From Stichopus chloronotus (taxonomy: Eukaryota; Echinodermata; Holothuroidea; Aspidochirotida; Stichopodidae), in NCBI GenBank assembly GCA_021234535.1, contig CM037838.1, forward strand, positions 7,317,506 to 7,381,505: a stretch of DNA of 64,000 bases. Reading direction: 5' to 3'. The first letter of the stretch is position 1. Every line of letters begins with the position of its first letter. The notes under the pieces were generated by a model, which was not told the DNA's origin, searched no databases, and worked only from the letters and a program-made list of their open reading frames with translations. The position numbers and the translations under genes were made by a program. Positions 1 to 11,247 of this stretch are shown in pieces.

Positions 1-860
1 TTTTCGATTGAGCAATTTACTCATCAAGGAATTCAGAATCAGATGCACCTGACCGAACTGTCGTTTCAAAATAGCCTTTGCACTTGCGTAACCTTCATCA
101 CAGAGAAGAGCACAGCTCTCGATACAGCAACGCGCTTTGCCTTTACACAACTGCAGCAGATACTGCAAACGCGCGGCGTCATCACTCAATTTACTAGTTA
201 CGTTAACTTCAAAATTGTATATAACGTACCAGTAATCTATCGGGTCTCCATTAAACTCGAATACCTCAGCCTTCGGTAACTCTAATGCTAACTTAAGTTC
301 GTTAACCCCGAAAACATCACGACTGAACTTAGGCCCACATGTACCTAAGTCTTCAATATTTTTACGACTCACGTGACTGTAATCAACCGTAGGCTCGTGA
401 GGTCTACATTACTCGAATTATCATCATCATTGGTGCCACCATTAGAGTGGCCGACCTGCAAATTGCTAAGACATTACTAACATTAGACTTATAATCATCG
501 TCCATAATCTTGTCTTCTATGTCGTCTTCTGCAATCCACTTTGGCCTCTGTTTGCCTTGACCTACGTACCTCGCGACCCCGATCCTTACTGATAAAAACT
601 TGCTGTCAACACCAGCCATCCATTCCTCTTCCAACAGAAACCAATCTTCATCTACAAGGTTCTCAACCACTGCTTGATGGGCCTCTTCTATCGCATCCAA
701 AGCTCGTTTTGCTCTCTGGAATAGTTCATTGACTGCGTTTTTCCCCGGCATCGTTTTCAATCAGAGTAGAAATCGAGTTCAACACCCTCGTCAGTACGCC
801 TTTCTTATTCCTACGAAACCGGACCAACGTTTTCTCTTCTGCGTCCGTTGACATCTTCAT
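1..860 (-). pseudogene. BEL/Pao-type retrotransposon gag relic, cut by the window edge
   Basis: On the minus strand three reading frames together give the start of a BEL/Pao gag protein. An ATG at 860-858 (second ATG at 854) opens a basic stretch (TLVRFRRNKKGVLTRVLNS, then STLIEND). A helical, acidic stretch follows at about 760-450 in another frame (ALDAIEEAHQAVVENLVDED). From about 390 to base 1, in a third frame, comes the core: DLGTCGPKF, then ELPKAEVFEFNGDPIDYW, then LQYLLQLCKGKARCCIE. The F-x-G-D-P-x-D-Y-W and CKGKAR pattern is typical of BEL/Pao gag. At least two frame changes break the gene, so it is a dead copy. Protease, RT and integrase would lie to the left, outside the window. 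I saw no LTR that I could define to the right. Confidence 0.8.
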
Positions 861-1699
861 GTACAGATTTTGTTTACTGTAAATCTTCTGAGTCACGCGG
901 GACACAAAGATTTGTTCAACGCTAATATTACACCAATTAACTTAAAGCTTTGTAAGAACTTCCCTGAGAACACATTGTTCAACATAATATTACCGTAATG
1001 GTAAATCCAGTGAAATTTGCTGATTTTTTAGGAAGAAAGCGAACTTTGTCCAAAAAATTTGGATTTCCACCATATTTTGAGAGCTACTTGAGCATTATAC
1101 GCAAAATTTTGCAACGCCGTTCCTATGAACACAATAATACAGTAATATTACAGTATTACTCTTAATTATAGCAAACTGGTGAAATTGGACTGTTTGGTGA
1201 AAAAAACACCACCTTTTTAACTTAAGCCAAAACATCTTTAGCAGAACTGACCCCTGTGGATAATGTCTTTCAACATCTCTGCCAGTTATGAGAACAATAT
1301 TTTTAAGTCGAACAATAATTTTAGCAGAACCAGGTCCTGTACAGGTAAATAGGAGACTAATGTGCAAATAACCCATGTAGGGATGCTCTTTTATCCTGAC
1401 CCTAACTGTAACCAGTAAGCCTAACCTATATGGAATAACCCAATGTTATAATTGCGGTATGTAGCGTAATATGCACAGATACTTTTGAACCGTTACTGTC
1501 ATCGTTACTTGAGCCTAAGTAGTGGCACCAGGCTATAGGCTTAAGTTATAGTTAAGTATAGCTTAAGTTATTCTACCTTACAGTAGGTCTCAGTATTACC
1601 ATATTATGTTCGGTTCTGCTTACCACCATTTTATGCTTGAAGAATATTTGGCTCTAATTTACAGTCAGTGCCTGGAACTAGGTGTTTGTGAGATATGGT
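861..1699. other. No gene seen; possible leader or LTR of the BEL/Pao relic
   Basis: AT-rich sequence with only short chance ORFs on both strands. It lies upstream (in minus-strand sense) of the gag start, so it could contain the leader and LTR of that element. No matching second LTR, TG...CA boundary or primer site could be recognised. Confidence 0.4.
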
Positions 1700-2336
1700 T
1701 GCAGTAAACTATTAAAAATCCCCACGTGCAGGCCCTGTGTTGAAATCAGTGCATGTTGGTGATGAGATACACAACTCAGTGAATTGCCCTTTTCTTCAGT
1801 TTGATGCACAAAGTGTTACTTTGTGTATATTCGACCACTGTGTTGTATGTAGGGGTGAAATAAAAAAAAAGACATGTAATGATGATAGCATAAAGTATGT
1901 TCGAATATCGATTCGCATAGTAAATCGCGTAGGATATACAAATTACACTTGGTCGAAAGACATAATCGAACCTAGTGTTATATATGACATTAAAAAAAAG
2001 TTAAAATACAGTATTGTCGATTCTCGATTCACACAGTACACAGTGGCTTATGTATATTGCATGTGTTGGAAAAACATGTTCGATCTAATATCGATTTACA
2101 CAGCTTACATGTAGCAGGGTATATAGTTTTACACGTGGTGGAAAGATATATTGACCATAATGTTGTATGTTAGGACAAGAAAAAAGAAGTTAAAATTACT
2201 ATACTACAAAGAATGGTTGCATAGCGACTCACATAATGAATCCAGTAGACTGTATAAATCGCACCTGGTCAAAAGACATATTCGGCCACAGTGTAGCATG
2301 TATGAGATGACAGACGTTAGAAATAATTATAGTTAA
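1700..2336 (+). repeat. Degenerate tandem repeat, unit about 130-150 bp
   Basis: A unit built from a box like ACACTTGGTCGAAAGACATA, then CGA(A/C)CC..GTGTT, then an A-run and GTTAAAAT recurs near 1830, 1940-2000, 2120-2200 and 2260-2300. Several ORFs pass through it, but their content is explained by the repeat. The array ends exactly where the TTAA-flanked element begins. Confidence 0.6.
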
Positions 2337-2485
2337 AGGGGAAATCAGGTTTTATTTTCACAATTTATTTCATTACAATTCCCCACCGGTATCGCACAAT
2401 AAGTTGTAACTACCAAATATGATCAAGATTATCTCAGAACATGTGGACAATTCCAGAAACGAGTCAATACCCTTACAGAAATGAC

Positions 2486-2998
2486 ATGCAATGACATGCT
2501 TATCCACTTGCATGGAAGTTGCACAGAACTTGCATGGAATTGGAATGTTTTCATGCTTATTTTAAGCATGTTGGAAGCATGGCATACCATGCTTAAGCAT
2601 GGCACGCCATGTTTATTATTGATACAGCATGGTGGGAGCCTGGCATGCCATGCTTATTTAATAGCATGGGGGAAGCATGCCATGCCATGCTTATTAATAG
2701 CATGGTGGAAGCATGGCTTGCATGGGAGCATGCAACTTGCATGAAACTTGCGTAAAATTGGAATGTTTTCATGCTTGAGCATGGTGTACCATGCTTAAGC
2801 ATGTCTACCATGCTTGAGATTAAGCATGGACGGTCTTGCTGTTGCAGATACACCATGCTTGAGCATGGCGCTCCATGCGTGAGCATGTCGCACCATGCAT
2901 GAGCATGGCGCATCCTGCTTGTGCATGGTACACCATGCTTCACCATTTACACAACAGGCAGGCTACATAAAACCATGCAAACCATGTTTTTCTATGGC
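2486..2998. repeat. Left subterminal array of self-complementary CATGC words
   Basis: Several dozen copies of CATGC/GCATGG in both orientations, including the perfect 16-bp palindrome CCATGCTTAAGCATGG at 2587-2602. The array should form many small hairpins. The two overlapping ORFs here, on opposite strands and rich in Met, His, Ala and Cys, are by-products of the repeat. Confidence 0.85.
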
Positions 2999-3279
2999 AT
3001 GGCAGTTCACCCTCCGACTACTATTGGAATTGTTGTTGGATGTGCACTAGAAATGGGAACTGTTCACCTTGAATAAAAAAGAAGAAAAAAAAAACAGTTC
3101 TGAGCATATATTTTTTTGACATTTTTCATACTGCACATGCGTACTGCACAGATTGAATAGAAATAGTGACACAATATAAAGACCAGAAAGCCAAGAGGCT
3201 TTGTGATTCCTTGTGACATGGTTAAATTATAACAAACATGAGTTATCCATATGCCAAGTATGAGATCAACTGCAGTTAT

Positions 3280-4500
3280 TGTTCTTGAAACACCACATCA
3301 GTAAGCCTTTAACCCCAAAATGAAGTTTATTTTGGTGACCTCAAATTACATTTGACATCCACCAAATGCAATAAGGATCACCTAACCAGTGTGGCCAACC
3401 CAAACATCAAGTATGACATCCGTCAACTTCTGGAGATAGTGTGTTAGCATGTTTTGACCTTGGGTGACCTCAAACGACCTTTGACCTCCATCAAAAATAA
3501 AAGGAGTCTTCTACTTGGTGTATACTATGACATCAACCAAAAACAATAGAGATCTTCTGCTCATTATTACCAACCCACAAATCAAGTATGACATCAGTCA
3601 CTATAACCCTTCTGGAGATATTGTTTACAAGGTTTTTACAGTTTGACATCTGGTGACCTCAAATGACCTTTGACCTACACCAAACACAATAGGGATCATC
3701 TACTTAATATGACCAACCCGCACACCCAGTATGACATCAGTCACAGTTACACTTTTGGAGATATTTTGTTGACATTGTTTCAACATTTTGACGTCTGGTG
3801 ACCTCAAATGACCTTTGACCTCCACCAAAAACAATAGAGATCATCTACTCAATATGATCAACCCGCACACTGAATATGACATCAGTCACAGTTACACTTT
3901 TGGAGATATTTTGTTGACATTCAGCATTTTGACGTCTGGTGACCTCAAATGACCTTTGACCTCCACCAAAAACAATAGGGATCATCTACTCAATACGACT
4001 TACCCGCACACCAAGTATGACATCAGCCACAGTTACACTTCTGGAGATATTGTGTTGACAAGGTTTTTACATTTTGACATCTGGTGACCTCAAATGACGT
4101 TTGACCTCCACCAAAAAGTATAGGAAATATCTACTCAATATGACCAGCCAACACACCAAGTATGACATCAGTTACAGTTACACTTGTGGAAATATTATGT
4201 TGACAAGGATGTTACAGTTTGACATTTGGTGACCTCCAATGACCTTTGACCTCCACCAAAAAACGATAGGGATCATTCACTCAATATAACCAAACCACAT
4301 TAAGAATGACATCAGTCACAGTTACCGTTCTTGAGGTATCGTGGTTACAATGTTTTCACATTTTGACCTATGGTGACGTGGTATGAACTTTGACCTCCAC
4401 CAAAAACGATAGTGATCGTCTACTCACTATGACCAACCCACACACCAAGTATGAGATCAGCCATGGTTACCCTTCTCGAGATATCGTGTTTACAAGTGAA
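3280..4500 (+). repeat. 145-bp tandem satellite with TGACCT half-sites in each unit, about 8 units
   Basis: Each unit contains GGTGACCTCAAATGACCTTT followed by GACCTCCACC, then AATAGGGATCATCTACTCAA and a segment like AAGTATGACATCAGTCACAG. The TGACCTTTGACC core recurs near 3470, 3661, 3808, 3948, 4093, 4240 and 4384, which gives a period of about 140-147 bp. Units diverge by substitutions. Dispersed degenerate copies lie in the caspase introns (same orientation) and inside 55.7-56.4 kb (opposite orientation). Confidence 0.85.
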
Positions 4501-7500
4501 GTGTCACATAGACACATACAGCTTTGTTTTCCATTCATTCCGAGAACCTCATTGTGCTTTATTTTGTTTTGTCTTCCTCAATCCTAATCTTAAGCGGGCT
4601 GGAGAAATCTGTTAAATTTTCTACAGAGGTCCTAAAATCTATTGTTTCGGTCCTCGATCCCACCTGAAAACAAGGGCATACATACACCCATACACGAGAT
4701 CATCGCATAGATTCCTTTTGCTTCTGCAAGGAATAAAAAAATCATTTAACTGTGATTGTTCCCACTGTAAATTTGGATGAGCATAAATCAACGCTTTGAA
4801 TGTATAACAACTCCCAGAAAACCACTACAAAGATGTAGTCTGTTTTTCCATCTCAGATTCTCTCATCCTTACTTTTTTGTCTTTTCATGGAAAATGTTCC
4901 GTGAATTCATCCATGATTGTAAAAAAAAAACGATCTTTCATGTCACTGTATTCAGGAAGTGCGGTTACTCTCAAAATACCACTCACCTATTGTACACAGA
5001 AAAGATACCTATGTAGCTCCCGGCCCGGGCAGCTGTCTACAAGTACAAGCATGCAGCACGCGCTCAAAATTCTGTCAGAAACACCTGCCAATCATCTTTT
5101 CAATCATTACGTAGCAGCTTGTTGACAAGATTGTCGTCTGTGATTGGTTATTCCCTATGTCCCGCGTATTTACCTCACAGAAACAGCGGTTCGCGTTCGC
5201 TCATCTTTACTTATATTTTCGTTGCCTAGACTACTTCATGTGGGCGGAGCCTATCACAAATTCGCAAAGACCAAATCCCATTGAGTTAACCATTGAGACT
5301 TTCTCACGGTGGCTCTACTGCTTTAGTGTTAAAAGCCGTAATATGTACTGTGCACTTACGTACGTGTACGTAATTTTTGTGTACAAACTGTGGTCGCCTT
5401 ACGGCGCGGCGATTTACACATCATGTCTCCATAAAACGTCTTATTATTAATTAGAATGAAAATTATACGTTTGCAAATGAACAAAAACGAAGATGAAATG
5501 TTTTTTTCCAAGATAAAAATTGGGCGGAAATTTAGTAAGGCACGAAGGGAAAACAGTAGGAAGAAGAAACCCTGCTTTACTTCGGCTACACCCACCACGA
5601 ATTGTTGAAACATAAGACGGAGTAGTTGCTGGCCCGTAGTAGTGTGGACCCGTAGAAAAACTTATAATTTATACTTATATTACTCATACTTATAATTTAT
5701 TCCCAACGTTAATGCCTTTATCCCTAATCGAATTCGCTTGACACAGACTCTGATCTTTCTTGGTTTCACGGTTTTGGGTTGTTGGCTCTTTCAACTCCTT
5801 TTTTAGAAAACTTTTCAGAGAATTTGTGTGTGAGCCCCCCCCCCCCTTTTTTTTTTGAGGCCTAGACAGGAACCGTAAAGGCCCCTTGGCAGCACAGAAA
5901 ATTGCAAAATGTTTTTGCGAGCCTCATTACTGTATGGATAAATGCTAATGGCGAAGGCCGAGGCTATACTGCTATGTTGCAAAGACATAGCTTAAAGACT
6001 TGATTTCGGCGGCCGGGACAAGGCATTTTAGGTTTAAACATTCTACTTTTGATGATGGTAATAATAATAAAAAAAAAGTCCATGCAGCTGGAAAAATGTG
6101 TGCGTGCGTGCAGATCGACAAACTAACGTTTTTTTTTTTCCTTTTTACTTGGTCATGGTTACTGTTGAGTCTTGGTCTGAAATGTAGGCTATACTTAGGC
6201 CTGCTATAGGCGTGGCTACATGCCTATAGACTATGTGTATGTCAATTGTTGAAGTTACACCTTGACCTTGTGCACTGTAAGCTATGCCAAAATAATGCAG
6301 TGTTAAGTTACAAATTAATTTCAATCAAAACTTACCTGTATGATACTTAATTGTATAATAGAGTAAAACGTAGGTTCTCCTATCAAGGAGTTTCATTCAA
6401 CTGCTTTCAGTCGATCTCTTGAGCTCTGTGCGCTACCTAGCTGCTATACGCTACTGAGCTAATGTACGTGTACGTACGTGCGCGCTCGCTATAGTATATT
6501 GTACGTACGGCCGGCTGAGCTGCGCCGGCGATACTATTGTACAACGTTGTCAATTCGATTTTACCGCCAAAGCATTATGTTATCAGTCAATCGTGCGCAT
6601 GTCCCAGGGGGTCACTTCATATTATATTTGCGATAGTATGCATACGCAACAGGCCTAATGTATAAGCCCTTGAGCGAAGTTATTTTTAAAGTAATACAGA
6701 ATATTCAAGCCTCGGAATATCGTTCCAAATATCAGTGAGTTACAACAAACACAACTAGACCGTTTTCTGTATGTCAAACTGCTTCATGAGGATTTCGGGG
6801 TCACCCAATTTGGCAAAATTAGTGAAGTCTGTTCATAATCATTAGGTCATCCAACATTAGCAACTTAGGCCTAGGTCATAAGCCATTGTATATAATAGCC
6901 TAGGTCATAGGCCATTGTAATATCCAAGGTTATATGCCTGTTACTACAGATGTATCTTTAATTCCAAAATTTAATTACTTACTTTGGTTATTTTGGTTAC
7001 TATGAAAAAAAAACTATTTTCGTGATGGTGCTCGGCAGTGTAAACATTTATTTTGACCACCGCGCAAGGTCGACTGCAGTATTTGTAACGTCACTTTCGT
7101 GTATCACAATACGACCCAGCCTAGCAATAGAATAGATGTTAAAGTATATTGACCGAAGCTATAACAGATAGCCAAGACCAACAATGAATAATGACTCTGA
7201 CAGTTATTTTACGACGCCGAAGCAACCACAATTTTGTGAAGTCTGTTCTTTGAAACCCAAATCACAACGGTGGAGAGGCCCACCTGGATTACAGTTTGCA
7301 ACTATTAGGCTACAAACAAAGTATTAGGCTATACAAAACTGTTAAAAAATACGTATCTCTTTCCACCAATTAATGTTATACAGTAACAGACTAGCAGAAT
7401 ACTGTATAGTATTCATGTACCATGAGGATCAACTTATAAAAGTTTACAAGTGTTGCTAATAGCACCTTTTTCGTTTCTCGTGTTACAACAATTATTGCAG

Positions 7501-7659
7501 TTTCCCACTGTAAGTCTAATGCTATACTGCTTAATCTCAATTACAGTTGCCATATAAGTCTAAAATTATAACAAAATAAATTAAGTCCAACTTTTCATTC
7601 AATGGACACTTTTTAAGTTCTTTTTTTTTTTTAATGTTATTCAGGCAGCGCGGCATAAC
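4501..7659. other. Interior of the 5.4-kb element; no gene recognised
   Basis: Short ORFs only, none with a recognisable domain. There is a C-run/T-run at about 5837-5856, and a GC- and palindrome-rich patch at 6461-6550 made of GTACGTAC, GCGCGC and GCCGGC words that stands out from the AT-rich surroundings and might be promoter-like. The coding content expected of an autonomous element is not visible. Confidence 0.4.
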
Positions 7660-7881
7660 AAGCTAGATCCATGCAATATTAAAATTATGCTACCATGCTT
7701 GTGCCATGCATTTCCATCAAAAGTCTTGTGCCAGTCACGACATGCTTAAACAAGCTAAGCATGGTACTTGCATGGAGTATGCATGTCATGTCTCTTGCAA
7801 GCAAAAACCATGCTTAATTTAAGCATGCAGTTTGCTTGCCGAGCTTAAGTCATGCAAGGACCATGCTTTCAACAAGCTTAA
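7660..7881. repeat. Right subterminal array of CATGC words
   Basis: Repeated ACCATGCTT, AAGCATGG and CATGCA words in both orientations, for example CATGCTTAATTTAAGCATG near 7809. This matches the left array and runs directly into the right inverted end. Confidence 0.8.
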
Positions 7882-8318
7882 ATTTCTGTAAGGGTATTCA
7901 ATACTATCGCCTTTTCAAGGTATGAGGAGGTGTGACTGAACAGTTTCATACGTAGCCTACGTGTGCTCTATGTATCATCACCTATCACTAAACTCTTGTT
8001 TACTTAGCATTGCGCAATGCACGAACAGCATGGGAACCATACACATTCGGTTATGTTTATCCGTATAACGTCATCTCAGTCTTAAGCTGTGGTTGGTGAT
8101 CGTATAGAGGAGGCTGTCTTGTCTTGTACATGAACGTTTATTTTTTGTACCCTACAAATATTAAGAGTTCTCATTCAACAGTAATTAATGCAATAATTAC
8201 TTTTTTTTTCTTCTACCTTCAAACACCTCACCAACGTCTCTATATTTCGGTGAACAATCAGCTTAAAAAGAAAAATCAACTTCAGGTGAATTTTCTCAGT
8301 GAAACCCTGATTTCCCCT

Positions 8319-9904
8319 TTAATGACTTGTAAAGATTTAACATTGCCCCTAATTTATTGTACCGTTTGCTGCATATAGCGTAAGTCTTTAGATAGTCCTA
8401 CCCGATTTGGAACGGTTGCGTATTTTTCATTTCATTTTTGTTTCATGAGAATTTTTTTGTGGATGGTACTGTATCATCAATCCCGACTGGTTAGCGGGTA
8501 TTTTGAGTAATAAACAGTACCGCCCATATCCGTCCACCTCACAACTCTGGCCAGTAACATTACGTACAGGCTAGCTGTCAATTTTCAAGCTAGGCCTTCT
8601 TGAAGTTTGTCGTGATACTAGTAATCAAATCGAGACCGTCCGTTTAAAAGGACAATCCAACATTGTTAATGTGGTGTGACTTTATTCTTATTTGTTTATT
8701 GAGCAAGCAATCATGTTATATCGTTACCTTTATAACACGTGGCTTGGTTCAAAATCTTAAGACAAGATTGCAGAAGTAGTTCCGGCGGTGGTGTTGCTGA
8801 CTCATTTCTTTATAGGTAGGGTGAATCGTTGATACACACATTGGCTGGATCTTGAATCCTAAGGGTGGTAGCGTCTTTAATTTTTAATCTCCATAACTTG
8901 ATTTGTTGTAGTGTACTTCCATCGATGACCTTCCTTTCATGTCAAACTCAGAATCTGACTTCTTCAACTGTTTCTCTAGTTTGCAGTCCGGTGGTTGCGT
9001 TAATTCATGGCGTCCCCCATTTTTTCTTACAGAAGTTGTGGTTGGTCTCTGAAGTGTCGAATTCATCTAACATTTGTCCATTTTTGCATCCAGCTAGCGC
9101 CCTCATTCAGGCAATTGGCTCACAATTATGATGCTGCAGTTCCTATCAACAGGATGACACACATTTCTTGGTTTCCCAATGCTTGTTTTAGAGTTCTTAA
9201 GGAGTAGGTTCTCGGATACGTTTAGCATATATCTTCTCAAGATCCAAATTAATCAAATATTGAAAATGCATTGTATTAATGGGATGCATGTTTTACAATG
9301 TAAGTTGGCTGATCTTTACCACTTTAAGAAGTGATCATTTCATTCTTTGAAGATACAGTCACCGAAACACTCATAATTCATGATGTTCTGATTGCAGAGA
9401 GCAAGACATTAAATTATGTAACCATACATGTCCTATGAAATGCATTTTACTTGATCAACAGCCCCTCTCTCGACTTAGCGTTTTTGCATGTGGTGCCCCC
9501 AATAAGATCGACTGGGCGTAAGACTTCTCTTCTAATTTGGATCAAAACTTTTGACCACTAAAAATCTTAGATCTTGGATGCTATCGAGACTTGTCTATGG
9601 GGGGGGGGGGGGGTTGAGGGGGCTGAAGGTGTATAACGTGGTCCTCCTTTGGTTATGGTTTAACAATGAGGTGGTCAGACTTATGATTTCCTTTGTTCAT
9701 GTTTTCTTTTTACATTGCCAAAGTCTACAGATTTGACATGAATTTGTTAGTTTTAGGTACCCAACTACTACTTCCAATCAACAACTGTGTACCTGACTGA
9801 AGACTGGGGATATTGTACAATGGAGGGATACAATGTACATATTGTGGTATAGCTGGAGTGTAGGAAAGCCCACGAACTGAAACTGAATGGAACTAACTGG
9901 CTAA
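8319..9904. other. No gene supported
   Basis: AT-rich DNA. On the minus strand at 9066-8884 a 60-codon frame (contains TTTSVRKNGGRHELTQPPD and KKSDSEFDMKGRSSMEVHYN) has polar, coding-like composition, a possible acceptor AG at about 9052 and a stop at 8884. I recognise no family and cannot exclude chance or an old transposon fragment. A pure G-run of 14 lies at about 9600-9613. Confidence 0.3.
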
Positions 9905-10075
9905 CTTATAGTCAGTCAATCAATCAGTCAGTGAGTCAGTCTGCCAGTCAGTCAGTCATGATCAGTCAGTGAATCAGTTAGTCAGTGATCAGTCAGTGAG
10001 TCAGTCATTGAATCATTCAGACAATCAGTCAGTCTGCCAGACAGTTAGACGGTCAGTGAATCAGTCACTCAATTA
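9905..10075 (+). repeat. Degenerate TCAG/CAGT tetranucleotide array, first block
   Basis: CAGTCAGTCAATCAGTCAGT-type sequence with many single-base changes, interrupted by CCAG and GATC words. Confidence 0.85.
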
Positions 10076-10304
10076 CAAACATCTGTAAAAAAAATATATG
10101 AAAAATTGTAATACTTTGGATTGCTTTTATCTGGAATATTGCAATCGCTTTCGCTTTTTCAGACTTCCCACACAAGCCTTTAAAAAAAATTCTTGTGATT
10201 TGTGGGAGCAATAAAAAAAATCTTATAGTCGTTTGCATATAATGTTTAAGTGGGGCACTGGCGTGCCTGATGTGTTTTGTCTGAAAACAAATCTTAGGTC
10301 ACCT

Positions 10305-10506
10305 GGAATGTCAGTCAATCAATCTGTCAGTCAGTCTGGGACAAGTCTGTCAGTCACTCAACCATCCACTCCTAATCAGTGACTGTTTCAGTCTGTCAAA
10401 GTCAGTAAAGAGTCAGTAAGTCAGCCAGTTTGTCAGTCAGCCATTCAGTTAACCAGTCGGTCGGTCAATCAGTCAGCCACTCCGTCAGTCAGTCAACCAA
10501 TCAGTT
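10305..10506 (+). repeat. Degenerate TCAG/CAGT tetranucleotide array, second block
   Basis: Same motif and orientation as the first block, separated from it by about 230 bp of unrelated AT-rich sequence. Confidence 0.85.
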
Positions 10507-11247
10507 TCAGCGAGCTTTACAACCCAACCAGCTTGCCACATTTTCTGTACTTTAAGTATACCTTCATCGGACAAATTTCTCCTTCCCTAGATACACAGTT
10601 GCTAAGTGGAATGAGTACTAGTGTACGTCATCCATGTCAAAATCTGGAGACTCAAGCAACGAAAAAAAGAAAACAGAAGAAAATCTGTCTAGACCATCTC
10701 AATTTTAGCAGGGCCAACCAACACCCCCCTCCCCACCTCTGCATACGTCTTAGCTGCTGGAGAATATTATAGACAGCATTTGCAAGAAGTTTGTTGTTCA
10801 GTTCCCCTGTGCTCACGAAATACGACCAACTGACCAAATATTTACACTTACTTCCATCACTTAAGTCCATCCCTCCATTGCCTTGTTAACAACCCATTGC
10901 TTCTGTATCGGTTGCTTTATCTACAAGTATGAAGCAAGCTAAATTGTTCCTCATCTGTTCGAAAGCAAGTCATTTGTTCGAAACCATCCCTACTCTCTTT
11001 CCCAAGTCATCACAATGAATTGCAATTCACAAAGTTAAGTTCCCTCTGAGAGAGTTGTATAAATATTTGCGCTCCATTTGTTTCGTTAAGAGCATAAATT
11101 TAGCCATCAACTATTCTTTTTTGATAACGTTTGAAGTGTTAGTTGGTCGCCACCACACATTCAATATTTTTTCCGGTATCACTTCTACATAGTCGTTATT
11201 AAAAATTTTAATAAGAATAAAGATAACGTTTATGGATGGAATAATTG
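10507..11247. other. No gene supported
   Basis: AT-rich, with only short chance ORFs in opposing frames. It lies downstream of the peptidase-like relic. Confidence 0.4.

Larger units (their letters stand above)
2470..7894. mobile_element. 5.4-kb DNA transposon with CCC... inverted ends, TA target site and CATGC subterminal arrays
   Basis: CCCTTACAGAAAT at 2470-2482 is repeated exactly in inverse orientation at 7882-7894, and TA flanks both ends (2468-2469 and 7895-7896). Just inside each end lies a dense array of CATGC/GCATG words. The interior holds a 145-bp satellite and low-complexity sequence, and no recognisable transposase. It interrupts the TTAA-flanked element, so it is the younger insertion. 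A 2-bp TA duplication is shared by several superfamilies (Tc1/mariner, ISL2EU and others); I cannot assign one. Its architecture parallels the element at 53848-59699. Confidence 0.7.
2337..8318. mobile_element. TTAA-flanked DNA transposon (Kolobok/piggyBac-type ends), interrupted by a nested element
   Basis: The left end reads TTAA then AGGGGAAATCAGG (2337-2349). The right end reads CCTGATTTCCCCT then TTAA (8306-8322). This is a 13-base exact inverted repeat with a TTAA target duplication, as is known for the Kolobok and piggyBac superfamilies. Without the nested element at 2470-7894, only about 560 bp belong to this copy: 133 bp at the left and 424 bp at the right. It is therefore probably a short non-autonomous (MITE-like) copy. 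No transposase was seen. The superfamily is open because only termini and target site are available. Confidence 0.65.

Noticed and set aside
2481..2946. Two overlapping ORFs on opposite strands rich in Met, His, Ala and Cys
   Set aside because: They are read through the CATGC array, and their composition follows directly from the repeat word.
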